DNA from: a virus
Direction: 5' to 3' (one strand)
Length of the DNA stretch: 64,000 bases
IMG/VR virus record: IMGVR_UViG_3300021171_000006
Coordinates: 1 to 64,000 of that record
Shown one piece after another: positions 39,729 to 47,703 of this stretch. The translations under genes were made by a program, and so were the position numbers. The notes under the pieces are model-generated. The model ran no database searches and was not told the origin of the DNA. It saw only the letters and a list, made by a program, of their open reading frames with translations. The stretch's first letter is position 1. Every line of letters starts with the position of its first letter.

Positions 39729-39925
39729 TCCGCGCGCTCGTCCTGCTCGCCCCGCTGGCGCTCAGCGGGTGCGGGCTCGCACCAACGCTGATCCTGTCCA
39801 TCGTCGGAGCCGGGTTGGAGTTCGGCGACAAGGTTCTGCAATTGGACCTGAGCGTGCAGCAGAACCAGCCGAACAAGTTGCCGATCTCCGCCATCGTCGC
39901 GCCGCAGCCGATGAGGACGCCATGA
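39725..39925 (+). CDS. Small lipoprotein
   Basis: 66 residues with a classical lipobox LSGC at residues 13-16 after a short hydrophobic signal (MIRALVLLAPLALSG). Mature part 51 residues. Size and lysis-module position fit an outer-membrane o-spanin candidate, although the usual Pro-richness is weak. Overlaps neighbours by 4 bases on both sides. Confidence 0.6.
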   Translation: MIRALVLLAPLALSGCGLAPTLILSIVGAGLEFGDKVLQLDLSVQQNQPNKLPISAIVAPQPMRTP

Positions 39926-40131
39926 GTGCACCTGTGGTCTGGTTTATCGTGATGAGCAGTTGTAGCAACTGCGCTGGTGATCCAGGAATTTTCCCCGGTT
40001 TCCAGGCACACTACGACAAGACCTATGTCGAAATGCCGTCGCAAGAAGCCTGCCTGGAAGCGCAGAAGCTGAATACCGGATCAGAGTGCTGGGCACGGCC
40101 AGGCACACCCAACGACATCAAATCTCGGTGA
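39922..40131 (+). CDS. Small Cys-rich protein
   Basis: 69 residues; hydrophobic start (APVVWFIVMSS) then CSNCAGDPG, EACLEAQ and SECWARPG: five Cys in total. Likely exported and disulfide-bonded, but the signal is short. Overlaps the lipoprotein stop. Confidence 0.55.
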   Translation: MSAPVVWFIVMSSCSNCAGDPGIFPGFQAHYDKTYVEMPSQEACLEAQKLNTGSECWARPGTPNDIKSR

Positions 40132-40135
40132 TGCC

Positions 40136-40351
40136 ATGAACCCCGACATCCTCGGCACGGAGGCGGCTACGACGGTCGCCCGCACCGTTGCGCTTGCCCT
40201 GCTGCTCGCCCTTGCGGCATGTCAGGCGACGACGCCTGCCCCTCGTGGTCCCGATATGCCGCAGGCTACCGGTGCGGGGCAGTATGAGCCGGGGTTCCAT
40301 GCGTTTTGTCTCGCAAACCCGGCCGAGCCAGCCTGTCACTTAGGAAGGTAG
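40136..40351 (+). CDS. Small lipoprotein candidate
   Basis: 71 residues with hydrophobic signal VARTVALALLLALAAC (lipobox LAAC) and a short Pro-rich mature part containing two Cys (FHAFCLANPAEPACH). A second o-spanin-type or periplasmic candidate. Function unknown. Confidence 0.55.
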   Translation: MNPDILGTEAATTVARTVALALLLALAACQATTPAPRGPDMPQATGAGQYEPGFHAFCLANPAEPACHLGR

Positions 40352-40354
40352 GTC

Positions 40355-40423
40355 ATGCGTTTTTATTGTGTCTTAATGGAGACGTTACCCCATGAGCACC
40401 CCTCAATGGTTCGCCGAGTTTGA
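40355..40423 (+). CDS. 22-residue ORF carrying a 19-bp repeat
   Basis: ATG follows AGGAAGGTAGG. The peptide contains YCVLME, encoded by the 19-bp sequence that recurs exactly at 60274-60292, where it encodes the same residues in another small ORF. It overlaps the next gene by 32 bases. May be a leader peptide rather than a product. Confidence 0.35.
   Translation: MRFYCVLMETLPHEHPSMVRRV
40364..40382. repeat. 19-bp direct repeat, copy 1
   Basis: TATTGTGTCTTAATGGAGA, exact match to 60274-60292 about 20 kb away, same orientation. AT-rich against its surroundings. Here in a 22-residue ORF, encoding YCVLME. Confidence 0.7.
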
Positions 40424-40778
40424 GCGGCAAGAGGCGATGCGCGATGAACGTATAGATATCATCCGAGGCGATATGGAGCGTCGGAAGAGCCTGCGCCATT
40501 TTGGCGATCCATGCGTTCATTGTGGAATAACTCACGACGACGTTGCACCAGGCCCGTGTCTCGGCGATCCCACCAAAGCGGTAGTGGTTGCCTATTGCGT
40601 ATGGCGGCAAGCGTACCAAAACCCAGGAAGCGGCTGCGATACGATACGGTGCGCAATGAGCGATGGAACCATTAAAGACGACGCGAGGCACCCGGCCGAA
40701 CACTGGCCATACAACGTTTGGTTTGCGCGAGCCCGCGTGCTCTCTCGCACCGAATTTCAAAAGTTATATCCCCGTTAA
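40392..40778 (+). CDS. Hypothetical zinc-motif protein
   Basis: 128 residues with CVHCGITHDD and two further Cys (GSGCDTIRCAM), suggesting zinc or redox function, plus aromatic-rich PAEHWPYNVWFARARV at the end. No signal peptide. No family recognised; lower GC than neighbours. Confidence 0.55.
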   Translation: MSTPQWFAEFERQEAMRDERIDIIRGDMERRKSLRHFGDPCVHCGITHDDVAPGPCLGDPTKAVVVAYCVWRQAYQNPGSGCDTIRCAMSDGTIKDDARHPAEHWPYNVWFARARVLSRTEFQKLYPR

Positions 40779-40789
40779 GGTCCATTAAA

Positions 40790-41188
40790 ATGCCCGCTTC
40801 CCAAGAGCAACTGTCCCAACTCACGGCCACCAACGCGAGCGTGAACGCTGTGCCCTACGTTGCGGATAATCCGGCATTCGGCGAGTTGCCAGATACGTGG
40901 AAGGTCCGCCCCGATGGAAAGGGGTTTTTATGTCGGGACTACGCCATCGCCAAAGCGACTGAGTTGGTCGACCAGGGGTGGCCGAAAGCTGATCTCTCGG
41001 TCGTGCTCTGCTACGACGAGTTGGGGGATTATCACGCTGTCTTGGCTGCCGAGGCTGGCGGAGAGACATGGATCCTCGACAACCGCTACCCGAAGCCGTA
41101 TCGCTGGGACGAGCCCCCGTACCCGTACAAATGGGCGCTGCGCCAAGTTGCGGGAACGGACGAGTTCCGGGATATATCGCAGGCATGA
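40790..41188 (+). CDS. Transglutaminase-like cysteine peptidase (BTLCP)
   Basis: 132 residues. Cysteine-peptidase pattern matches the bacterial transglutaminase-like family: YVADNPAFG, then C48 in LCRDYAIAKATEL, H82 in DYHAVLAAEAG and D97 in TWILDNRYP, giving a C-H-D triad. Host members (LapG-like) cut surface adhesins in the periplasm; this copy has no signal peptide, so it may act in the cytosol, be released at lysis or process virion proteins. Start at 40790 follows a short spacer; stop overlaps the next ATG. Confidence 0.8.
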   Translation: MPASQEQLSQLTATNASVNAVPYVADNPAFGELPDTWKVRPDGKGFLCRDYAIAKATELVDQGWPKADLSVVLCYDELGDYHAVLAAEAGGETWILDNRYPKPYRWDEPPYPYKWALRQVAGTDEFRDISQA

Positions 41189-41868
41189 AGCGTCCCCTCG
41201 CCATCTTCCTCCTCGCTGCGCTCGCCGGCTGTGGCAGCGGCGGCGGCCCTCCACCTCCCCCTCCGCCCGTCGTCACCATCCCGGATCTCTCCGTGTACCT
41301 GGTGGGAGACGGCGCCTTCTCGGACGGCCAGGATCAGGTCGAGTACAGCTTTTCGGACCCTCGCGGTTTCTGGGTCACGGCATGGACCTACCCGACCCAT
41401 CCGGCAGATAACGGGGGCGAGGTCTACGTGAGCGACGGCACGACCGTCTCGATTTGCTGCACCCAGGACGGCAGTCAGCCGGGCATCCAGCGCTTCGCCG
41501 AGTGGGGCTTGTTCAACAAATACACGATCCCTTGCTCGCAAGGCTGGACGCAGGTGGATTCCCTCGGGCGCGCGTGCGAGGCTACCGTGACATATCCGGG
41601 CGGCCTCGTCGCCGACTCGATCATCAGCGAGCACTACAGCCAGCCTACTCAAGGCGGCGATATGGAGCGGTTCTACTTCGCCAGGGGGCGTAAAACCTGG
41701 GAGGCGTATAACTTCGCCGCACCGCGTGATGGAATGCCGCTTGTTGGGCCGACTGGTGGGCCGCCGGTCGATGCCGGTGTCAGGCCGTTGTCGGATCGCC
41801 GGGTGCTCACTATTCCGGTCGCCGGGACTCCGGGAACGGACTGGCCGCCGACGGGATTCGTGCCGTGA
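41185..41868 (+). CDS. Lipoprotein with beta-rich mature domain
   Basis: 227 residues; lipobox LAGC after MKRPLAIFLLAALAG, then a Gly/Pro linker and a beta-rich domain (DQVEYSFSDPRGFWVTAWTY, ERFYFARGRKTWEAYNF) with four Cys. Probably anchored in the outer membrane; could protect the infected cell (superinfection exclusion), but that is a guess. Overlaps its neighbours by four bases. Confidence 0.6.
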   Translation: MKRPLAIFLLAALAGCGSGGGPPPPPPPVVTIPDLSVYLVGDGAFSDGQDQVEYSFSDPRGFWVTAWTYPTHPADNGGEVYVSDGTTVSICCTQDGSQPGIQRFAEWGLFNKYTIPCSQGWTQVDSLGRACEATVTYPGGLVADSIISEHYSQPTQGGDMERFYFARGRKTWEAYNFAAPRDGMPLVGPTGGPPVDAGVRPLSDRRVLTIPVAGTPGTDWPPTGFVP

Positions 41869-42089
41869 GCGTCATCCTACAATCGTGGCCGCTGCAACTC
41901 ACCATCGTGTTCGTGATCGCCGGCAGCGTCTTTGCAGCGCATGAGGGTTGGGCACTCATCACCCATCGCCAGACCCTCACCGAATGGATCAGGGCGACGA
42001 CCAAGCGCTTCCCGATCTTCATTTTTTTGACGGGCGCTTTCGTAGGATGGTTTTTCCAGCACTTATGGGGTTCTCCGCCTTGCCAATGA
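41865..42089 (+). CDS. Two-TM membrane protein
   Basis: 74 residues from a GTG: two membrane helices (LQLTIVFVIAGSVFAAHEGW and FPIFIFLTGAFVGWFFQHLW) with a basic loop. Unknown role. Its TGA overlaps the next ATG. Confidence 0.55.
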   Translation: MSVILQSWPLQLTIVFVIAGSVFAAHEGWALITHRQTLTEWIRATTKRFPIFIFLTGAFVGWFFQHLWGSPPCQ

Positions 42090-42856
42090 TCGACAAATTG
42101 CCAACGTCAATGACGGCGGCAAAGGCAATAAAGGCACCATTTTACTATACGGGCAGACCCTGCTCGCGCGGGCATTTAGCTAAACGCCGCACGGGGAATG
42201 GCACATGCAGTGCATGTAAAAATGCGTGGCGACCAACAGTGTTTCGGGATGCTGTCGCTAAAGCCTGTGCAAAATGTGGAGAAGTTAAACCGCCCAGCGA
42301 ATTTTATGATCATCCGGTAGCTAAAGATCGGAAACAAGGGAGTTGTCGGCAATGTGTTGCCATCGCTCATCGATTGCGGATGGAACGCCCCGGCATTCGA
42401 GAAAAACGCAATGCATATTTTCGGGAATATGGGAGGACGCCGCATAGGCGGGAGCGGCAGGCTATTGCTGTGCGAAAGCCCGAGAGACTTGCGAAGGTCA
42501 AAGAATATAATCAACGTCCAGAGGTGAAAGAGAGGGTGGCTAGGGGAGCGCGCGCGAGACGTGCTCTAAATCCCCTCCCGCATCGGGCGGATAGTAAAAA
42601 CCGTAAGGCGCTTAAGCGGGCTGGGCGCAGTAGTGTCTCAACGAAGCAGATAGTTGAGCTTCTGGCCCTCGCCAAAAAGTGCCCCGACTGCGGTCGGCGG
42701 TTCTGCAAAGCGCGACCAAAGACCATCGATCATGTGATGGCGCTCTCGCGTGGCGGAGAGCACCGGATCGATAACCTCCGGGTGATCTGCGGCTCCTGTA
42801 ATTCAAGCAAGAGCGCGAGAGCATTCTCATCAAATGGTCAGGGGATTCTCCTTTGA
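42086..42856 (+). CDS. HNH endonuclease with zinc-ribbon repeats
   Basis: 256 residues. N-terminal half has paired zinc ribbons (CSRGHLAKRRTGNGTCSACK; CAKCGEVKPPSEFY ... CRQC), a basic middle region that should bind DNA, and a C-terminal HNH core (KKCPDCGRRFC, TIDHVMALSRGG, IDNLRVICGSCNSSKSA). Typical of free-standing homing-type phage HNH nucleases. Codons are more AT-rich than in neighbours and it sits at the strand-switch boundary, both consistent with recent insertion. Confidence 0.82.
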   Translation: MIDKLPTSMTAAKAIKAPFYYTGRPCSRGHLAKRRTGNGTCSACKNAWRPTVFRDAVAKACAKCGEVKPPSEFYDHPVAKDRKQGSCRQCVAIAHRLRMERPGIREKRNAYFREYGRTPHRRERQAIAVRKPERLAKVKEYNQRPEVKERVARGARARRALNPLPHRADSKNRKALKRAGRSSVSTKQIVELLALAKKCPDCGRRFCKARPKTIDHVMALSRGGEHRIDNLRVICGSCNSSKSARAFSSNGQGILL

Positions 42857-42937
42857 CACATCTCTATGGCGGGATGCCTTGCACATGACGATCTTCGACG
42901 GCGCAGAGGACGACTGGACCGAAACCGAGCGCCGGGA

Positions 42938-43198
42938 TCACAGCGGGTCGATCCCCGCTTCGTCGGCCATCATAAGCCAATCACGGATAGCCTCTCGACT
43001 ATCGAGGCGGTCGATCCATGCGCGAAGTTCGTCAATGCTAGGCCCCCGCCACGACGGCGCAGCAATCCACTGCCGAAGGTATGCCCGCATCGCGGCGACG
43101 TGGGTGCTCGACATTTCGGTGCCCGTGAGATAGGCCTCGACGGCGGGGCGCAAAGCTCCGCTTGTTTCGTTCATCCAATAGCCCGGCGCATCGATCAC
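42938..43198 (-). CDS. Hypothetical protein, end of leftward operon
   Basis: 86 residues; GTG start inside the upstream stop (GTGA). Helical (STHVAAMRAYLRQWIAAPSW, IDELRAWIDRLDSREAIRDW). Last gene of the leftward operon. The 81 bases to the convergent HNH gene hold no obvious T-tailed terminator. Confidence 0.6.
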   Translation of the reverse strand: MIDAPGYWMNETSGALRPAVEAYLTGTEMSSTHVAAMRAYLRQWIAAPSWRGPSIDELRAWIDRLDSREAIRDWLMMADEAGIDPL

Positions 43199-43419
43199 GC
43201 CAACCCGCCGATCCTGGCGCACCATTCCCTCCGGTGCTCCTCGCTGAAGAACCAGAAGGTCACCGCCGAGTCGCTGTCGTCGAGCGCATTCGGCGCGGTT
43301 AGATCTTCCGGGGATTTGAGGAAGATCCTGATGCCGACGAAATCGCCGGATTGGGTGCGCTTCGATACGAGCTCGACGCGACCTGTGATCTCCTCGGCGT
43401 AGCAATTCAGACGGCTCAT
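43195..43419 (-). CDS. Hypothetical protein
   Basis: 74 residues, mixed alpha/beta (GRVELVSKRTQSGDFVGIRI, DSAVTFWFFSEEHRREWCAR). No family recognised. Overlaps both neighbours by four bases. Confidence 0.6.
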   Translation of the reverse strand: MSRLNCYAEEITGRVELVSKRTQSGDFVGIRIFLKSPEDLTAPNALDDSDSAVTFWFFSEEHRREWCARIGGLA

Positions 43420-43673
43420 TTTCGGCCCTCCTCAGACTTTTGTGGTTGAGCGTCCGGCGGAATATGAATGTGTTGCCGATCCGCGATGCTCCTCACTGTC
43501 CGACAGACAGATTCGGGATCATCGTCCCCCATTACTACGTCTCGGTCATCATGGGCAGTGTTTCGGATCACCAGCGTAATCTTGATGTCGTCTCGGAATA
43601 GTTTGCGGATATCATCCAATCGCCAGCCAAGTTCGGCGCGGAGAACCCGCAGGCTTTCGGCTGTAGAGGCCAT
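43416..43673 (-). CDS. Hypothetical protein with HTH-like start
   Basis: 85 residues from ATG 43673 behind AAAAGGAAAA. AESLRVLRAELGWRLDDIRK and IKITLVIRNTAHDDRDVVMG; the first part could be a short helical DNA- or protein-binding segment. Function unknown. Confidence 0.55.
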   Translation of the reverse strand: MASTAESLRVLRAELGWRLDDIRKLFRDDIKITLVIRNTAHDDRDVVMGDDDPESVCRTVRSIADRQHIHIPPDAQPQKSEEGRK

Positions 43674-43686
43674 AGGATTTTTCCTT

Positions 43687-44094
43687 TTACGGTTGAGTAT
43701 GAGCGATTGTGCGGTAGATCTCGCGAGCCCGCCGCTCGCATCCGGCGGGCACCGGCCTGCGCCTATCGGGCCAAAGGTAGCCGTGGAAGAAGATTTCTGC
43801 CGCTCGGGCCGGGTCGCGTTCGGCCAGGAGCCGATCCAGCGTGCCGAACTCGCGGAGCTCGGTGAAGATGTGGCCGATCTGCGCCTGCCCGTCGCTCCAA
43901 TGGCGACCGAGGACAGCGCGGGCACGTTTGCGCCGCTTGCCGGTCCACGCCCCGAAGCCCTCTCCGAGACGGCTGCTCGCGGTGGGATCGAGGCCGGGCC
44001 CGACTTCTCGTTCGAAATGTGCGATCAGGCCGGCAGAGCAGGCCAGATGGCAATGATGCACGGCGAGGGCCGCGACGAGGGCGAGCATCTTCAT
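43687..44094 (-). CDS. Hypothetical protein with hydrophobic N-terminus
   Basis: 135 residues; MKMLALVAALAVHHCHLACSAG may be a weak signal peptide, followed by a basic helical domain (WTGKRRKRARAVLGRHWSDG, LDRLLAERDPARAAEIFFHG). Starts 18 bases after the upstream stop. Alternative start at 44088. No family recognised. Confidence 0.5.
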   Translation of the reverse strand: MKMLALVAALAVHHCHLACSAGLIAHFEREVGPGLDPTASSRLGEGFGAWTGKRRKRARAVLGRHWSDGQAQIGHIFTELREFGTLDRLLAERDPARAAEIFFHGYLWPDRRRPVPAGCERRAREIYRTIAHTQP

Positions 44095-44111
44095 TTCGCA
44101 GCGATGGGCGG

Positions 44112-44933
44112 TTAATCCGCGAGCGCCGCGTCGATCATCGCGCGCCAGAGATGGGCAGCCTTCTCTCGCGTATCGCCGACATCGGCCCAGATCGCCAGCA
44201 TAGTCTCGGTCGGCTCGCGCATCGCCGCGATGGCCGCGCGGGCATCGGCACGATAGTATTCTTGTCCTCTTTTTGGTAACGCATCCCATGTCCTGACAAA
44301 GCTACCGCGTCGTTTAGCTAGGCGCTCGTAAGGCGCTCGTGCGACGCGCTCGACCATCTCGTTCATCACGGCACTCCCTTGTGTCTGAGACCTGGGGTGT
44401 GCTGTTTCCCGCGCGATCCGGGCGATGGCCTGGCGCTCGGGCTCGGCGATCGTGCTGCCCTCAACACGACCATCCGCCAACCCCCGCGCATAGCCTTTCT
44501 CTTCTTCTCTTTGCAGAGCGATAACGTGCTCAGATTGCTGGCGGTAATAGCGCCGGTCGGCATCGCTATCTTCGGCAAGGTGGCGTTCGTGGAGTTCAGA
44601 CATTTCGCGATACTTGGCGATGTCGATCTGACATGCCGCATATGCCATCTCGTCTCGCCCGAAGTGAAGGGTGGCGGCCTCTCGATCCGTAAAGGTTTCC
44701 CCGCAGTGGAAACACGTCCACCTCTCGATGATGCTGCCCTCCTTATCCGGCGGAGGAATAAACTCTCCGATTTTAGAAAAGTGATCGTCACCTAGTGTTA
44801 TTCCGTGATCTCTCGCACACAACGACCATTCACCGAGATGGGACCAATAAGCAACCTGAGGCCAACCCTCACCGACCGTTACCCAGTAGAATCCGGCCGA
44901 TCTCTCTGAGGGTCTATCGTTACGTTCGCTCAT
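44112..44933 (-). CDS. Two-part early protein: zinc motif plus EMVER domain
   Basis: 273 residues. Central CFHCGETFTDREAATLHFG (C74, C77, H90) is a zinc-finger-like motif; a charged helical linker follows; the last ~85 residues (MNEMVERVARA ... LWRAMIDAALAD) repeat the free-standing protein at 2372-2668. The internal Met before EMVER could also be used as a separate start. Looks like a fusion of two small phage proteins. ATG overlaps the upstream gene's stop by four bases. Confidence 0.65.
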   Translation of the reverse strand: MSERNDRPSERSAGFYWVTVGEGWPQVAYWSHLGEWSLCARDHGITLGDDHFSKIGEFIPPPDKEGSIIERWTCFHCGETFTDREAATLHFGRDEMAYAACQIDIAKYREMSELHERHLAEDSDADRRYYRQQSEHVIALQREEEKGYARGLADGRVEGSTIAEPERQAIARIARETAHPRSQTQGSAVMNEMVERVARAPYERLAKRRGSFVRTWDALPKRGQEYYRADARAAIAAMREPTETMLAIWADVGDTREKAAHLWRAMIDAALAD

Positions 44934-46120
44934 CGCTTAGGTCCTCCGCTCTCAATCGCTATCACGGTCGCGCTGATATCGGGATGCGTCGCATGTGCTC
45001 GTGCCCACCACGCGCAGCGCTGACGCTCCCGCTCAGTGCCCTCGATGACGCCGGCAGCGTGGGCCTCGCGCCGGTTTGCAGCGACAGCCTCCTCCCGAAG
45101 CCTGCGGGATTCCTCCACATATCCCGCTCGGGCCTCGCGCTCGGCCTGCTCGACGAGGCGGGCATAGTAGGCAAGCGTATCCGGTAAGCTCCCGCGAGCT
45201 ACTTCGTCTTCGGCTGCATCACGATAAGCCTTGTAGACGCGCTCCATCGCCGAGGTGCCGGGCGGGGCCGTCTCCGCAGGCACATCAAACGCAGGATTTA
45301 GCGCTTTGTCCGACAAGTCTTCAGTCAAATGTAAAAATGTTGGGAGATCAACAAATCGACAGAAGACAGCGACGTTCATTTTACGGGCAATCTCTAGCAA
45401 CGTTCTAAGGCTCCACCCGCTATATGCCGGATTCTCCAGGCGCCCAATGATCGTTTTTTGCGTGTCAAGGTTCGCGGCAAATTCTTCCTGTGAACGATTA
45501 CCACGAAAATTACGCATCTGCTGTGCGAGGACGCCTCGCGTATGTGAGGCCACATAGCCATCGCGATAGGTCTTGTCGCTAAAGTTTTCCGTGAGGATAG
45601 CAATGCGACGCGAGGCGCCGGGCTGGGCCGCCACCCGCCGATCTTTGCCACCCCGACGCTCGGTCCCATCGTCGCGCGGCACGATCCCCTGTCGGCGCCC
45701 TTGGCCTATTCGGCGGTCTTTCGTCTTCCAAGGGGCCAACGGCTCGTATACGTCGAGTTTGGCCGTCTCTGCTTTGATACGGACCTTCAGCGTCTCGCAG
45801 TCCTTCGTCAGCCGCGCGATCTCCCCGACCAGCCACTCGGTCATCTGCGCCATGTCCGGCAGGACCAACTCGTTGCCGGGGTGCGCCGCGCGCCACGCCT
45901 CGACGCCCCGCATCTGTGCCTCCCAGAAGCGGTCGAAGCGCTGCCGCCAATCGGCGACCTCGGCTCGCTCCGTATCGAGGAGGCGGAGCAAAAAATGACA
46001 CGCACCACAAGAGTCGCCCGCACTTTCCCCCTTTTCCCTGACACCGGGCATAAGTAGCCACTCGCGAATCTGCGCCTCATGCTCTGCGTCGACCGTCTCC
46101 GGGGTGGGGTCAGCCGGCAT
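44930..46120 (-). CDS. XRE-domain protein with long helical flanks
   Basis: 396 residues. Residues ~195-252 form an XRE-type helix-turn-helix (LAQQMRNFRGNRSQEEFAAN, IIGRLENPAYSGWSLRTLLE) similar to antitoxin/regulator HTHs. The N-terminal ~130 residues are helical with CGACHF, the middle is basic (RRGGKDRRVAAQPGASRR) and the end is an Arg/Glu coiled coil. Possibly several small early proteins fused around a DNA-binding core. Confidence 0.65.
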   Translation of the reverse strand: MPADPTPETVDAEHEAQIREWLLMPGVREKGESAGDSCGACHFLLRLLDTERAEVADWRQRFDRFWEAQMRGVEAWRAAHPGNELVLPDMAQMTEWLVGEIARLTKDCETLKVRIKAETAKLDVYEPLAPWKTKDRRIGQGRRQGIVPRDDGTERRGGKDRRVAAQPGASRRIAILTENFSDKTYRDGYVASHTRGVLAQQMRNFRGNRSQEEFAANLDTQKTIIGRLENPAYSGWSLRTLLEIARKMNVAVFCRFVDLPTFLHLTEDLSDKALNPAFDVPAETAPPGTSAMERVYKAYRDAAEDEVARGSLPDTLAYYARLVEQAEREARAGYVEESRRLREEAVAANRREAHAAGVIEGTERERQRCAWWARAHATHPDISATVIAIESGGPKR

Positions 46121-46412
46121 CGTCGGCTCCTGTTTTCGGTGCGCGATGATCCATCAGTTTCAGCCGCGGTGCTGGTGTCGGCGCCTTGACATCGGCCGCC
46201 TCCCGTTTCCGCCAGCGCCGCGTGTCGTGCGACCACTCGTAATCCTCGATTCGGATCAGGCCACGCATGAACGGCTCGCCGGCGAGTTGCACTTCGTACT
46301 TCCCAGCCGGATCCTTCGTCATGATCTTGGCGATCATGGTCTGCGATGGAGCGTCTACCGAGTGCGCCGTGATCTCGACGAGATCGCCTGCTGCGGCGTG
46401 GACATCAGGCAT
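46110..46412 (-). CDS. Hypothetical small beta protein
   Basis: 100 residues; start at 46412 chosen for the GGAGGA site seven bases upstream. Beta-rich core (GDLVEITAHSVDAPSQTMIA, GKYEVQLAGEPFMRGLIRIE) with a basic C-terminal tail. No family recognised. Confidence 0.6.
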   Translation of the reverse strand: MPDVHAAAGDLVEITAHSVDAPSQTMIAKIMTKDPAGKYEVQLAGEPFMRGLIRIEDYEWSHDTRRWRKREAADVKAPTPAPRLKLMDHRAPKTGADDAG

Positions 46413-46413
46413 A

Positions 46414-46491
46414 TCATTTCCTCCAGAGGGCGGCATCGCGCAGCAGTGGTGCGAGCCGGGCGGCGGCTTGGGTTTGCATTGGCATGGTCAT
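46414..46491 (-). CDS. 25-residue coupled peptide
   Basis: MTMPMQTQAAARLAPLLRDA-type helix followed by ALWRK, starting in the upstream stop (ATGA) behind GGAG and ending two bases before the next start, which places the next gene's ribosome site inside it. Probably translated, maybe only for coupling. Confidence 0.4.
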   Translation of the reverse strand: MTMPMQTQAAARLAPLLRDAALWRK

Positions 46492-46757
46492 TTACTCCGC
46501 TTGATATGTGCACGATCGGCCTTGCCATCGAGAGGCGCAAGCACCCGCTGGGGGATGCCCTGGCAATGCCAGATGATCCGCAGGCAGTCGGCGCAGTTGA
46601 TCTTGCCGCGCGCTACGGGCTCGACGCCGCTGTCGCCCTCGCCCTCAACACAAGATCCCTCATAGGCGTAGCCGCACAGGGTCGCGTCGAAAGCGGCATT
46701 ATCCGCATGGATCACCCAACCCCCCTCTGTGCGCTCCCGAAGTCGCTGGAAGGTCAT
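46488..46757 (-). CDS. Hypothetical Cys-containing protein
   Basis: 89 residues with ATLCGYAYEGSCVEGE and INCADCLRIIWH, a four-Cys arrangement that may bind zinc, and a basic end. Typical of small phage early zinc-ribbon proteins that read the sequence of CxxC with His. No named family. Confidence 0.6.
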   Translation of the reverse strand: MTFQRLRERTEGGWVIHADNAAFDATLCGYAYEGSCVEGEGDSGVEPVARGKINCADCLRIIWHCQGIPQRVLAPLDGKADRAHIKRSK

Positions 46758-46790
46758 CTTAGGTTATCAATCTGCCGTTGGATATCGGCC

Positions 46791-47084
46791 TCACTCCTTG
46801 AATGCGGCTCGTATCGTGGCGACGAGAGCGGGGACGAGCATCCGCGCCAACTCATCATCGCTGACCGCGCTGCCAGCCTCGACCGGGGCCGGCTCCGGTA
46901 TGTCGGTGCGCTCCCGCAGGCTGTACGACAGGGCGATATAGAGGCAATCGACGGCGCGCTGGGTCAGCCTCAGATCCCATGACCTCCCCGCCGGCATGGG
47001 GCGGCCGGCGATGGTGGCAGGGAGTCCGTCCATGAGGGCGCGGCAGTCGCGATCCCACTCGGCGCTGCGGATGTTCTTGCTCAT
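46791..47084 (-). CDS. Hypothetical helical protein
   Basis: 97 residues from ATG 47084 (a longer open frame upstream overlaps other genes). Helical, e.g. AEWDRDCRALMDGLPATIAG and SDDELARMLVPALVATIRAA. No family recognised. Confidence 0.55.
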   Translation of the reverse strand: MSKNIRSAEWDRDCRALMDGLPATIAGRPMPAGRSWDLRLTQRAVDCLYIALSYSLRERTDIPEPAPVEAGSAVSDDELARMLVPALVATIRAAFKE

Positions 47085-47095
47085 GCTGATACTCT

Positions 47096-47293
47096 CTACC
47101 GGAGAGCGTCGATCCGGCGCTGGATCTCGGCCTCGCCAAGGATCAGCCAAGCCGGATCGTTGAAGGCGTGAAAGGCAAAGGCGGCCTTCGCATGGTCGAG
47201 ATCGGGCGCCAACTCTAGGCATGAGGGCCAGAGGATCTCCATGTCGATCGCGCGCTGCCGAGCGGCCCACCAGGCGCGGAGCCAGCGGATCAT
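47096..47293 (-). CDS. Small hypothetical protein
   Basis: 65 residues: MIRWLRAWWAARQRAIDMEI then AKAAFAFHAFNDPAWLILGE and a helix (AEIQRRIDALR). Overlaps the previous stop (ATGA). Unknown. Confidence 0.6.
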   Translation of the reverse strand: MIRWLRAWWAARQRAIDMEILWPSCLELAPDLDHAKAAFAFHAFNDPAWLILGEAEIQRRIDALR

Positions 47294-47481
47294 GCTGATC
47301 GAGCCCGGAGCGCGGCAATGCAGATGGCGAGCGCGGGGGTTGAGGGGGGTCCATTATGATCGCGGTGCCATCCAAACTCATTGTGTCCAGGGTCGCCATG
47401 ATCGGGATGCGTCTTATGAACAAGTGCCCACGCCTGGAAAATCGACGTGCGACCACAACGCCAGAACCACCCCTCGGGCAC
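47290..47481 (-). CDS. Small His-rich ORF, frame uncertain
   Basis: 63 residues from a GTG without ribosome site: WALVHKTHPDHGDPGHNEFG and a natural-looking end (LAICIAALRARSA) whose stop overlaps the next ATG. A second open frame from 47399 (MATLDTMSLDGTAIIMDPP) covers the same DNA, and a six-C run (GGACCCCCCT) separates the better parts of both, so a frameshift is possible. Confidence 0.4.
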   Translation of the reverse strand: MPEGWFWRCGRTSIFQAWALVHKTHPDHGDPGHNEFGWHRDHNGPPSTPALAICIAALRARSA

Positions 47482-47502
47482 GAGGGTCAGAGCCGCGTCG
47501 AG

Positions 47503-47703
47503 CTAACGGCTGAATCGCAACTCGGTCCCCTGCGACATATCGGGATAACGCCACATCGGGATTGCGGTTTGGCTAGGATCACCGTCAAGGACGACATATT
47601 CGATCGGCTCGCCCATAGTGGCCGTAGCGATAGCGCGATCTAGTTCTTCGCTCCCCTCGCTCGCGGCCTCAAGCCGTCGGATCAGATCGTCGATGTCGGT
47701 CAT
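47503..47703 (-). CDS. Small early protein (LDxLIxRLEAA type)
   Basis: 66 residues beginning MTDIDDLIRRLEAASEGSEE with LDRAIATAT, a layout I recognise from many alphaproteobacterial phage proteins of unknown function; the rest (IEYVVLDGDPSQTAIPMWRY) is beta-like. Overlaps the upstream stop. Confidence 0.65.
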   Translation of the reverse strand: MTDIDDLIRRLEAASEGSEELDRAIATATMGEPIEYVVLDGDPSQTAIPMWRYPDMSQGTELRFSR

